Source of the DNA: Mucilaginibacter psychrotolerans
Lineage (GTDB): Bacteria > Bacteroidota > Bacteroidia > Sphingobacteriales > Sphingobacteriaceae
Length of the DNA stretch: 64,000 bases
Assembly: GCF_004519315.1 (NCBI RefSeq)
Contig: NZ_SOZE01000017.1
Location: 1 to 64,000 of the forward strand
Direction of reading: 5' to 3'
The position numbers and the translations under genes were made by a program. The notes below the pieces were generated by a model that saw nothing but the letters and a program-made list of their open reading frames with translations, ran no database searches and was not told the origin of the DNA. Positions 9,276 through 17,518 of this stretch are shown here, piece by piece (position 1 is the stretch's first letter; the number at the start of each line of letters is the position of its first letter).

Positions 9276-9613
9276 TGCTGTTGACTATTTTAATCATCTT
9301 ATCTGCTGCAGCTTTTCTCTTTTACGGATGCTCCTTTTTTTTTAATTCGGGCATGACGGCCGAATTTGAGCGCTATGGCTTGGGTAAATTCAGAATTCTT
9401 GTTGGGGCCTTGCAACTGCTTGGCGGGGCGGGGCTCCTGGCGGGGCTTCTTTGGCTGCCCAGCCTGGTACTTTCCTCGGGCGGCCTGGCATTGCTGATGC
9501 TGATAGGCTTTGGTGTGAGAATTAAAATGAAGGATGGCTTTTTACAATCACTGCCATCCTTTATTTTTATGCTGTTGAATGGCTATATCTTTTTTGTTTC
9601 GGTATTCAGATAA
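9272..9613 (+). CDS. DoxX-like small membrane protein (tandem paralogue)
   Basis: I chose the ATG at 9272, which overlaps the preceding stop as ATGA; 113 residues result. It has four helices and the motif AEFERYGLGKFRILVGALQL, matching its neighbour (FEQYGIPNLVRNLVGATKI). This indicates tandem duplication, possibly forming a hetero-oligomer. The function of this DoxX-like group is unknown. Confidence 0.7.
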   Translation: MMLLTILIILSAAAFLFYGCSFFFNSGMTAEFERYGLGKFRILVGALQLLGGAGLLAGLLWLPSLVLSSGGLALLMLIGFGVRIKMKDGFLQSLPSFIFMLLNGYIFFVSVFR

Positions 9614-9739
9614 ATCTTATTGCGCAACCGAGTGGATGAACTTTTATTTTGTATAGAATGATTGTAAACTTTAGCACATTACAAATAGCCCTATGCATAT
9701 TCTTGCTAATCTTGCACTAAAATCAATAAAATTAAAGCT

Positions 9740-11017
9740 GTGACCGATTCTAGATACATTACTGCCGAAGAGGCCGTTAAAACAATAAAATCCGGCGACC
9801 GGGTATATATTCATGGTAGCGCTGCTACGCCTATGCATTTGTTGAAGGCTTTACAGGTTCGTCACAACGAACTGAAGCGGGTAGAACTGGTGAGCATTAC
9901 TACGCTTGGAGATGTAGACTTTGACCAGCCCGAATACCGCAAAAGCTTTTACGTAAACTCTTTATTTGTTTCTGCAGCTACCCGCAAGGTGGCTAATAGT
10001 TTAGATGGCGATTACGTCCCGATTTTTTTAAGCCAGATACCGCAATTATTTAAAAGCGATAATTGGTCTATCAACGTAGCAATGATAACGGTTTCGCCCC
10101 CTGATAAGCATGGCTATTGCACGCTGGGTACCTCGGTAGATATTGCCCGCGCAGCCGTAGACGTTGCTGAACACATTATTGCGCAGGTAAACCCCAAAAT
10201 GCCACGCACCCACGGCGATGGCTTTATCCATATCAGCAAAATTAATGCGATGGTTTGGCACGAAGCAGAACTGCCCGAGTTAAACTATAGCGACGGCGGC
10301 AGCAAGGCCATTAGCGATATTGCAATTAACGTTGCTTCGCTTATTGAAGATGGCGCAACCTTGCAAATGGGTATTGGTAACATACCAGACCTGGTGCTTA
10401 AAAATCTGAGTCATCACAAAAACCTGGGCATCCATACCGAGATGTTATCAGACGGCGTAATTCCGTTAATTGAAAGCGGGGTAATTAATAACAGCCAAAA
10501 GAAACTGAATATTGGCCGTTCCGTTACTGCTTTTATGGCGGGCTCGCGTAAATTATACGATTTTGTAGACGATAACCCCGCCATACGGGTGATGGATATC
10601 AGCTATGTGAACGATACCAGCATCATCAGGCAAAACCCAAAAGCTATTGCTATTAACAGCGCTATCGAAATTGACCTCACCGGCCAGGTTTGTGCAGATT
10701 CTATCGGCACGCACCAATACTCGGGCATTGGCGGGCAAATGGATTTTATGCGTGGGGCCTCGTTGTCTGTTGGTGGTAAAGCCATTATAGCGCTGCCTTC
10801 TGTTACCGCTAAGGGTATTTCGCGCATTGTACCGTTTTTAAAAGAGGGTGCGGGCGTTGTAACAACCCGCGGGCATGTACAGTGGATAATTACCGAGTAC
10901 GGCATTACCAATTTATTCGGCAAAAGCCTTAAACAACGCGCACAGGAATTGATAAAATTAGCGCATCCCGATCACCGCGACGCGCTGGAAGCTGCCTACC
11001 ACAAACGGTTTAAATAA
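9740..11017 (+). CDS. acetyl-CoA hydrolase/transferase (4-hydroxybutyrate CoA-transferase type)
   Basis: This 425-residue protein starts with GTG. The family motifs are in order: SGDRVYIHGSAATP near the N-terminus, the Gly-rich GIGNIPDLVL, the catalytic Glu in HTEMLSDGV, the GIGGQMDFMRGA signature, and the C-terminal VTEYGI-like ITEYGITNLFGKS. Such enzymes move CoA between acyl-CoA and a free acid through a glutamyl-CoA thioester. Substrates could be acetate, butyrate or 4-hydroxybutyrate. The cytoplasmic location follows from the absence of a signal peptide. It precedes a cryptochrome gene by 11 nt, but a functional link is not obvious. Confidence 0.88.
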   Translation: MTDSRYITAEEAVKTIKSGDRVYIHGSAATPMHLLKALQVRHNELKRVELVSITTLGDVDFDQPEYRKSFYVNSLFVSAATRKVANSLDGDYVPIFLSQIPQLFKSDNWSINVAMITVSPPDKHGYCTLGTSVDIARAAVDVAEHIIAQVNPKMPRTHGDGFIHISKINAMVWHEAELPELNYSDGGSKAISDIAINVASLIEDGATLQMGIGNIPDLVLKNLSHHKNLGIHTEMLSDGVIPLIESGVINNSQKKLNIGRSVTAFMAGSRKLYDFVDDNPAIRVMDISYVNDTSIIRQNPKAIAINSAIEIDLTGQVCADSIGTHQYSGIGGQMDFMRGASLSVGGKAIIALPSVTAKGISRIVPFLKEGAGVVTTRGHVQWIITEYGITNLFGKSLKQRAQELIKLAHPDHRDALEAAYHKRFK

Positions 11018-11028
11018 ATTTATCACCT

Positions 11029-12345
11029 ATGTCGGTAAAAAGAATCGCTTTAGTGTGGTTTAAAACAAACCTACGCCTGTGCGATAATGAGTGTTTGTAT
11101 AAAGCAGTAGCAGAGAATGATGAGGTTATACCTTTTTATTGCCTGGATGAACAACTGTTGCAAACCACTCCATTTGGTTTTAAAAAAGCGGGCATATTCC
11201 GGCTAAAATTTCTGAAAGAAAGCCTGCAGCAATTGGATAATGATTTGCGCGTTGTGGGATCTGGCCTGTTAGTGTTAAAGGGTAAGTCCGAAGTTGAAAT
11301 TGCCCACCTGGCAAAAGCATATAGTGCGCAAAGCATATATGCCGAAAAGGAAGTAGCGCCAGAAGAACTGCATTTGACTACAAAAGTAAAAGATGAGCTG
11401 CTGAAACTAAACTGCTTTTTTTTTGATTTTGAATGCCGTAACCTACTGCATACCGCAGATCTTCCGTTTGCTGTTGCAGCATTACCGGAGATTTTTACCT
11501 CGTTCAGAAAACAAGTGGAAAGCAAGGTTGCCATAAGGTCGGTACTCCCGCAGCCCCTGAGTATCACAACACCGCCGCTTCCTGATTTTTCCATGCCCGA
11601 TGAATTAGTACTTACATATGCAGAAGCCGACCCAAGGGCGGCTATCCAATTTAAAGGAGGCGCCAAAGCCGCAAATCAGCGTTTACAGCGTTATATTTAC
11701 GAAACCCAAGCCCTGTCTACCTACAAAGAAACCCGTAATGGCATGATTGGTGCAAACTACTCTTCAAAGTTTTCGGCTTGGTTGGCTTTGGGTTGTATAT
11801 CGGCCAGGGAAATATATGCTGAAGTAAAAGCTTACGAAAGCCAATTCGGTGCCAATGAATCAACCTACTGGATGATTTTTGAATTACTGTGGCGCGACTA
11901 TTTTTGGTTTTGCATGCAAAAAAATGGTGCCCGGTACTTTCTAAGGTCGCCGGTTCTACAAACCAGAGCAGCTAATTCCATGACATTTGATACCGCACTC
12001 GGTAAATGGATCAATGGCCAAACAGGCGTTCCATTTGTTGATGCCAATATGACGGAGCTAAAGCTCACCGGCTTTATGAGCAACCGCGGTCGGCAAAATG
12101 TAGCAAGCTATTTTTGTAATGATTTAAAACTCGACTGGCGCTACGGCGCTGCCTACTTTGAGCATCAGTTAATTGATTATGATGTTTGCAGTAACTGGGG
12201 CAACTGGGCGTACCTGGCCGGCGTAGGCAACGATCCCCGAGCAAACCGATATTTTAACATAGATAAACAAGCGGCGGTTTACGACGCAGATGGCAGCTAT
12301 CGGCAACTTTGGAAGATGCCTGATGGTAATACTTTAGCGGAGTAA
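11029..12345 (+). CDS. cryptochrome/photolyase family protein, DASH type
   Basis: The protein has 438 residues. The N-terminal photolyase alpha/beta domain begins with KRIALVWFKTNLRLCDNE, the usual start of DASH cryptochromes that bind an antenna pigment. The FAD-binding helical domain (about 200-430) shows SKFSAWLALGCIS, ELLWRDYFWF, TGFMSNRGRQNVASYF and DYDVCSNWGNWAY, which are diagnostic for this class. DASH proteins repair UV-induced pyrimidine dimers in single-stranded DNA or act as blue-light receptors. The nearby DUF2805 gene fits the usual cryptochrome neighbourhood. Confidence 0.9.
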   Translation: MSVKRIALVWFKTNLRLCDNECLYKAVAENDEVIPFYCLDEQLLQTTPFGFKKAGIFRLKFLKESLQQLDNDLRVVGSGLLVLKGKSEVEIAHLAKAYSAQSIYAEKEVAPEELHLTTKVKDELLKLNCFFFDFECRNLLHTADLPFAVAALPEIFTSFRKQVESKVAIRSVLPQPLSITTPPLPDFSMPDELVLTYAEADPRAAIQFKGGAKAANQRLQRYIYETQALSTYKETRNGMIGANYSSKFSAWLALGCISAREIYAEVKAYESQFGANESTYWMIFELLWRDYFWFCMQKNGARYFLRSPVLQTRAANSMTFDTALGKWINGQTGVPFVDANMTELKLTGFMSNRGRQNVASYFCNDLKLDWRYGAAYFEHQLIDYDVCSNWGNWAYLAGVGNDPRANRYFNIDKQAAVYDADGSYRQLWKMPDGNTLAE

Positions 12346-12563
12346 GATCTTGCAAGCACATCAATAGGCTGGTGCAAGTTCAATTACATGACCGCAGAGG
12401 GCAATTCTAATATTTTAAGGCGCGTCGGAAAACAGCTTTAGTAACGCACTGGGAAGCTTTCGTTGTAGATGGTAGAGGTAGCCGCAGTTCAAATCATAGA
12501 TGCACCAAGTTGGCCAAAAGCCGGGCAAAATATAGGCGTTTGAGTACACGCTATACAAACCAA

Positions 12564-12597
12564 AACGCCTCCTTAAACAAAAGTCCAAGGAGGCGTT
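12564..12597 (-). terminator. hairpin terminator after katG
   Basis: An 11-bp perfect stem (12564-12574 with 12587-12597) with a 12-nt loop lies 19 bases past the katG stop codon on the minus strand. The flanking bases are A/T-rich, although the T tract is short. Confidence 0.6.
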
Positions 12598-12616
12598 GCA
12601 TAGAGGCCTATAATGT

Positions 12617-14887
12617 TTACTTCAGATCGAATCTATCCAGGTTCATTACTTTGGCCCATGCCGCTACGAAATCGGAAACGAATTTTTCCTGTGCATCGGC
12701 ACTGCCGTACACTTCGGCAAGGGCACGCAGCTCGGAGTTGGAGCCAAATACCAGGTCGGCACGTGTGGCCGTCCATTTGGGTTCGCCGGTAGTGCGGTCC
12801 GTACCCTGGTAAAGTTCCTTATCGGCAGATATGGCTTTCCAAGCGTTGCCCATATCCAGCAGGTTCAGGAAGAAATCGTTGCTAAGTACGCCGGGCGTTG
12901 AGGTAAACACCCCATGAGCAGAGCCATCGTAATTGGTTCCAAGCACACGCAAACCGCCAATGAGTACGGTAAGTTCCGGCGCGGTAAGGTTTAGCAGCTG
13001 TGCTTTATCTATCAACAACGCTTCGGTAGCTACAGATGCCTTGGTTTTACGGTAATTGCGGAAACCATCGGCTGCGGGTTCCAGGTAACCGAACGATTCA
13101 ATGTCTGTTTGTGCTTGTGAAGCGTCCATACGGCCTGCCGCAAACGGCACGCTAACGGTATGCCCACCATCTGCTGCAGCTTTTTCTACTGCTGCAGAAC
13201 CGGCCAGTACAATAAGATCGGCAAGGGAAACCTTTTTGCCATCGGTTTGTGCGCCGTTGAACTCTTTCTGGATGCCTTCCAGCACGCCTAATACATTTTG
13301 CAATTGCGCTGGGTTGTTCACTTGCCAGTATTTTTGTGGCGCCAGGCGGATGCGCGCGCCATTTGCGCCGCCGCGTTTATCAGAACCACGGAACGATGAT
13401 GCCGAAGCCCAGGCGGTAGACACTAATTCTGATACACTCAGTCCCGAAGCCGATATTTTCGTCTTTAAACCAGCTATGTCTTCGGCGGTAACCAAGGGGT
13501 GATTTACAGCAGGGATTGGGTCTTGCCAAAGCAACTCTTCCTGTGGCACATCGGAGCCAAGGTAACGTGCTATGGGCCCCATATCGCGGTGGGTTAATTT
13601 ATACCAGGCGCGTGCAAAAGCATCAGCAAAAGCATCAGGGTTTTCCAGGAAATGGCGCGAAATTTTCTCGTAAGCCGGATCGAACCGCAAGGCAAGATCT
13701 GTAGTAAGCATAGTGGGGCGGTGTTTCGTTTCCGCATCGTAAGCATCGGGTATAATGGCATCTGCATCGTTTGCCACCCATTGATGCGCACCAGCAGGGC
13801 TTTTGGTTAGCTCCCACTCAAACCCTAAAAGGTTTTCAAAAAAGTTGTTGCTCCATTGCGTAGGCGTTTTGGTCCAGATAACTTCCAGCCCGCTGGTAAT
13901 GGTATCTGCACCCTTGCCTGATGCATAGCTATTATCCCAGCCAAAGCCCTGCATCTCTATACCGGCGGCTTCGGGCTCTTTGCCCACATGGTCAGAAGAG
14001 GCAGCGCCGTGTGTTTTACCAAAGCTATGGCCACCGGCTATTAAGGCAACGGTTTCCTCGTCGTTCATGGCCATACGCGCAAAGGTTTCACGTATATCTC
14101 TTGCCGAGGCAACAGGGTCGGGGTTACCGTCAGGCCCTTCAGGGTTTACATATATCAGGCCCATATGTGCGGCTCCAAGTGGTTTTTCTAAATTACGCGT
14201 ATGGATGTCGCCACCGGCATTCTCATCTGATACCAACGCGCCATGCCCCTCAACACCCGCCGAGCCATCCGCGTACCTTTTATCGTTACCAAGCCAGGTA
14301 GTTTCTGATCCCCAGTAAACTGATTCATCTGCTTCCCACACATCTTCGCGACCGCCGGCAAAGCCGAAAGTTTTGAAGCCCATCGATTCGAGGGCAATGT
14401 TGCCGGTTAGTATCATCAAATCGGCCCATGATATTTTGCGGCCATATTTTTGTTTTATGGGCCACAGCAGCCTGCGGGCCTTATCCAGGCTAACGTTATC
14501 GGGCCAGCTGTTCAATGGCGCAAAACGTTGCATACCCGCACCTGCGCCGCCGCGGCCATCGCCTACGCGGTAAGTGCCCGCGCTATGCCATGCCATGCGT
14601 ATAAATAAACCACCGTAGTGGCCAAAATCTGCAGGCCACCAGTCCTGCGAGTCGGTCATCAGCGCGTGCAGGTCTTGTTTCAAGGCTGTAAGGTCGAGGC
14701 TATTGAATGCTTCCGCATAGTCAAAATCGCCCATTGGGTTAGATAAGGAGGAATTCTGGCGCAGGATGCTTAGCTTAAGCTGGTTGGGCCACCAGTCTTC
14801 GTTGCGGGTGCCGCCGCCGGCAGCCTTAGGCTTCATACTGCCATTGTGGAACGGGCATTTGCCGATGTCGTTTGAATCTTTTTCCAT
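12617..14887 (-). CDS. katG: catalase-peroxidase KatG
   Basis: The 756 residues match the family length. The distal haem pocket Arg97-Trp100-His101 is in RMAWHSAGTYR. The Tyr of the Met-Tyr-Trp crosslink is in LIYVNPEGPDG and the Met is in IEMQGFGWDN. The proximal His is in GGHSFGKTHGA. The inactive duplicated C-terminal domain follows from about residue 430. The enzyme destroys hydrogen peroxide by catalase and peroxidase activities in the cytoplasm. An OxyR regulator with its redox cysteines lies in this window at 57702, and katG is a classic OxyR target, but that link is inference. Confidence 0.97.
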   Translation of the reverse strand: MEKDSNDIGKCPFHNGSMKPKAAGGGTRNEDWWPNQLKLSILRQNSSLSNPMGDFDYAEAFNSLDLTALKQDLHALMTDSQDWWPADFGHYGGLFIRMAWHSAGTYRVGDGRGGAGAGMQRFAPLNSWPDNVSLDKARRLLWPIKQKYGRKISWADLMILTGNIALESMGFKTFGFAGGREDVWEADESVYWGSETTWLGNDKRYADGSAGVEGHGALVSDENAGGDIHTRNLEKPLGAAHMGLIYVNPEGPDGNPDPVASARDIRETFARMAMNDEETVALIAGGHSFGKTHGAASSDHVGKEPEAAGIEMQGFGWDNSYASGKGADTITSGLEVIWTKTPTQWSNNFFENLLGFEWELTKSPAGAHQWVANDADAIIPDAYDAETKHRPTMLTTDLALRFDPAYEKISRHFLENPDAFADAFARAWYKLTHRDMGPIARYLGSDVPQEELLWQDPIPAVNHPLVTAEDIAGLKTKISASGLSVSELVSTAWASASSFRGSDKRGGANGARIRLAPQKYWQVNNPAQLQNVLGVLEGIQKEFNGAQTDGKKVSLADLIVLAGSAAVEKAAADGGHTVSVPFAAGRMDASQAQTDIESFGYLEPAADGFRNYRKTKASVATEALLIDKAQLLNLTAPELTVLIGGLRVLGTNYDGSAHGVFTSTPGVLSNDFFLNLLDMGNAWKAISADKELYQGTDRTTGEPKWTATRADLVFGSNSELRALAEVYGSADAQEKFVSDFVAAWAKVMNLDRFDLK

Positions 14888-15210
14888 AATCGGTTAGTTT
14901 TTATAGTGAATGCTTGCCCGCAGGGTTTTGTTAGCAGGCGATATAAAATTAAGGAATCTGAACGCAGGATGCCAATCATTTAATTCTATATGCAATAGTA
15001 AAAAGCTATGAAATGACAAGGCTCATTTTATCGCGCTAGGGGAGCATGACAAGCGGAGCGCTTTGAATGCTTTTTGAATGCATATTTTAAATGCGATTAT
15101 CGAACCAATCATATCGTTAATTCCACAGTTTCCGTTTTGAATAATTTAAGTGGTTATTACGATGGCTAAAAAAGAAACGTTTGATTTTTTTAGCCATCGT
15201 ACTCAATAAC
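14888..15210. other. intergenic region upstream of katG
   Basis: These 323 bases should hold the katG promoter. I see no convincing -33/-7 pair. The only structure is the 15-bp hairpin at 15159-15200. Confidence 0.5.
15159..15200 (-). terminator. hairpin terminator after the methyltransferase gene
   Basis: A perfect 15-bp stem (15159-15173 with 15186-15200) with a 12-nt loop follows the methyltransferase stop codon at 15211. The inner stem is a run of A paired with T, so the classical GC-rich-stem-then-U-tract order is not fully met. It still looks like a transcription stop. Confidence 0.6.
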
Positions 15211-16083
15211 TCAAGCCGATTTTCTTGCCACACACATCAGCGATAAAGCGCTACTTTTTGAAAAAGGGTTCCTTCCGGATAGTAGGTTGCCTAGTTTGTA
15301 TTTAAATTCGGCTAGTCCGATTTCGCCGTTGAGCACAGATGCTCCAACCTCATGATTATGAGGAAAAACGTTCACTTTAAAACCGTGAGCTTCAAAAACG
15401 CTAAAAAACAGTTCTTTCGTTACACCGTGCCCTGGTTTATGATGGGTCTCGCAGGCCAATCCGCTTTTTTGCTGCGCTGTACTTTTATGAAAACCACGGC
15501 CAATCCAGTTGTAGTAAACCACGCGTGCATTCCACAGTATTCGAGCAATTCCTTTATAATTCCATGCTGAGTACTGCGGGTCATGATCGGTTACTAATAG
15601 TCCGCCTGGTTTGACAAGTCTCGCAGCTTCTTTCAAAACCGAATCCATATTTTCACAATGGTGCAGTGTTGCATTTAAAGTAACAATATCTGCAATACCA
15701 GATTTAAAAGGAAGGCAATGTGCGTCGGCAAGTACGCCCGTATAATCGTATTTCTTGGTAAATGAAAATGAATTTCCGGCTACGTCCACTCCGATCAATA
15801 AACGAGGATTACCTTTTAAAGTTGCAAAAACATTTCCGGGGCCACATCCAATATCAATTATAACTTTGTCTGTTAAATCGCCAACCGCTGCCTCCCACCT
15901 GTTTTTGAAATTGTCGCTTCTGTGGCAAAAGGTCAGATATTCTTCAGCCCATTCTTCATTGTTAAAATAATGGACATTTGCTTTAATAGATGTGGAGTTT
16001 CTTAAAATTTTAAATTCGTAGTAATTATCATGTTCCGTATAGTCGCTTCCTTCAAGGATAAACTCGGTAATGTTCTTTTTCAT
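15211..16083 (-). CDS. class I SAM-dependent methyltransferase
   Basis: The protein has 290 residues. The SAM-binding glycine-rich loop VIDIGCGPGN (motif I) lies near residue 90, the acidic end of strand 2 is in LLIGVDVAG, and post-I motifs ADAHCLPF and VKPGGLLVTDHDP follow, as in UbiE/Methyltransf_11 enzymes. The extra C-terminal part (about 200-290) resembles those that modify small molecules or lipids. The substrate is unknown. It stands alone, with a terminator on one side and a 560-base gene-poor stretch upstream. Confidence 0.85.
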   Translation of the reverse strand: MKKNITEFILEGSDYTEHDNYYEFKILRNSTSIKANVHYFNNEEWAEEYLTFCHRSDNFKNRWEAAVGDLTDKVIIDIGCGPGNVFATLKGNPRLLIGVDVAGNSFSFTKKYDYTGVLADAHCLPFKSGIADIVTLNATLHHCENMDSVLKEAARLVKPGGLLVTDHDPQYSAWNYKGIARILWNARVVYYNWIGRGFHKSTAQQKSGLACETHHKPGHGVTKELFFSVFEAHGFKVNVFPHNHEVGASVLNGEIGLAEFKYKLGNLLSGRNPFSKSSALSLMCVARKSA

Positions 16084-16410
16084 AAGTTATATATTTAAAA
16101 TAAGTATCGGATAGTAAATTTGACGGCCAACAAAACCCATCAAAACAAACCAAAAAGAGCGAGTTGTTCGTGTATTTTAATTGATCGAATAGGATTAGCA
16201 ATAGCTCTTAAAATCATAAACAATATTAAAATCTATTAATGGTATTAAAAAAACAGCCTCTTGAGCCCGGTAAATCAATAAAATTGAAGTAATTTAAATA
16301 TGCGACGAAAGAATAGAGAATATGATGCGGACATGACGCATTACCCCGTAATGCTGCACTCCTAACAGGAATATCGCTGTATTGTTTTTTATTTTAATAT
16401 TATTTAAAAG

Positions 16411-16440
16411 GGAGCCGACTAGTTACAAACTGCTCCATTC
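16411..16440 (-). pseudogene. degenerate tRNA-like 5' half
   Basis: The 30-base segment matches the 5' half of tRNA-fMet (D-arm GAGCAGT-type and the acceptor start), here ending in the same GCTCCATTC(AAAATAA) tail, as read on the plus strand, found in the copies at 23134 and 23264. Its 3' half is missing. The stretch 16084-16410 holds no other recognised feature. Confidence 0.5.
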
Positions 16441-16455
16441 AAAATAATCGTAAAA

Positions 16456-16485
16456 AAAGCCTCAAATCTTCCGATTCAAGGCTTT
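16456..16485 (-). terminator. hairpin of the tRNA-like repeat unit
   Basis: The arms AAAGCCT (16456-16462) and AGGCTTT (16479-16485), with an internal AATC/GATT pairing, form a stem-loop. Very similar hairpins sit at 22896, 23021, 23147 and 23276, each at the 3' end of a tRNA-like sequence, so they probably descend from the terminator of a tRNA gene. Confidence 0.6.
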
Positions 16486-16494
16486 CTGATTTTT

Positions 16495-16566
16495 AGGTAG
16501 CGCGAACAAGACTTGAACCGATGACCGCGTTGTGGCGGATAGGAGCCTACGAGCTTCCAACTACGC
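16495..16566 (-). pseudogene. degenerate tRNA-like sequence, copy A
   Basis: Read on the minus strand this resembles the initiator tRNA of this window (55113-55187): D-arm GTTGGAAGCTCG, T-arm GGTTCAAGTC and 3' end GCTACC are recognisable. The acceptor stem does not pair and the anticodon stem is broken, so it should not be a working tRNA. Copies B, C and D lie at 23061, 23189 and 23318. Confidence 0.6.
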
Positions 16567-16569
16567 ACA

Positions 16570-16607
16570 AAAAGAGGCCGTATCATAAATCTGATACGGC
16601 CTCTTTT
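16570..16607 (-). terminator. hairpin terminator after the endonuclease/phosphatase gene
   Basis: A perfect 16-bp stem (16570-16585 with 16592-16607), 6-nt loop and a T run on the minus-strand side. It lies 40 bases past the stop codon of the gene at 16647. A further tRNA-like 3' fragment (about 16616-16640, with GGTAGCGGGCGCAGG on the plus strand) lies between the hairpin and that stop codon. Confidence 0.8.
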
Positions 16608-16646
16608 CACTTGATTCAGGTAGCGGGCGCAGGCCCCGCGTTCTGC

Positions 16647-17486
16647 TTACTTTAATTCTACTTCTGCTAAAACCGGAAAGTGGTCTGACGGATACTTACC
16701 GTAGTAAGTATCTGTTAAAATTCCCCATTTATTTACGATAAAAGAATTGGTCATGAAAATATGATCAATAACAGCTTGTCCGCGTGGTGTGCTGAAGGAA
16801 TTAAATGAAGCGTTGTTAGCATAAGGAAACTGAACTTTTGTATAAGTATCCAGCAATAATTTTGATGTAGCCAGTTCTTGGTAACACTCGCTATCCCTGC
16901 CTCCGTTTAAATCGCCTGTTAACAGAACCGGCGCGTTGCCTGCTATTTTATTGATCTGTTTTATAATCAGCTTGCTACTTTCCCTACGGGCTATAACGCC
17001 CTGATGGTCGTAATGTACATTAAAAGTATAAAACTGCTTTTTAGTTTTAAGATCCTGTAATAAAACCCATGAGCAAATCCTGTTACAGCAGGTTGCGTCC
17101 CAACCCTTTCCCGGCTTTTCAGGCGTTTCAGACAACCAGAAATCGCCGCTTTTCAACAGCTTAAAGCGGCTTTTTTTGTAGTAAATGGCAGAGTGTTCCC
17201 CTCCATCATTACCGTCATCCCGGCCTTTGCCATAACGGTCATATTCAGGTAAAGCGGCACTCATATCGTCTAACTGATTTTTATATGCTTCCTGAACACC
17301 CAGTACATCAAAGCCGTGGAAGCGGATCAGGTTTGATACCACAGGGGCCCGATTCACCCATAAATTACCTGTATCGCGGGGATTGTCATAACGAATATTA
17401 AAAGTACCTATGGTGATTTGTTGCGCCTTTGCAATCTGTGTGGTTGAAAAAATCAACGCGGCAATGATCCAAATTTTTATGTTCAT
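16647..17486 (-). CDS. secreted endonuclease/exonuclease/phosphatase family hydrolase
   Basis: The 279-residue protein has a signal peptide (cleavage near AKAQQ) and the full set of EEP-fold motifs: TFNIRYDNP (metal Asn), GVQEA (metal Glu), VHYDHQG (catalytic His), TGDLNG (Asp/Asn), and IDHIFM plus YPSDHFPV at the C-terminus. The family cuts phosphodiesters in nucleic acids, sphingomyelin or inositol phosphates using magnesium. It follows a SusC/SusD pair (32 nt after susD), so it probably processes an external phosphate-containing substrate imported by that pair. The exact substrate cannot be told from sequence. Confidence 0.88.
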   Translation of the reverse strand: MNIKIWIIAALIFSTTQIAKAQQITIGTFNIRYDNPRDTGNLWVNRAPVVSNLIRFHGFDVLGVQEAYKNQLDDMSAALPEYDRYGKGRDDGNDGGEHSAIYYKKSRFKLLKSGDFWLSETPEKPGKGWDATCCNRICSWVLLQDLKTKKQFYTFNVHYDHQGVIARRESSKLIIKQINKIAGNAPVLLTGDLNGGRDSECYQELATSKLLLDTYTKVQFPYANNASFNSFSTPRGQAVIDHIFMTNSFIVNKWGILTDTYYGKYPSDHFPVLAEVELK

Positions 17487-17518
17487 TTTCTGTGTAAATT
17501 ATATAAGCAGCTAAGGCG

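Noticed and set aside
13980..14318. Plus-strand open frames opposite katG
   Set aside because: They mirror the codon pattern of katG on the other strand and show no domain or start signal.
16495..16566. A working tRNA
   Set aside because: The acceptor stem does not pair and the anticodon stem is disrupted, so I call it a degenerate copy.
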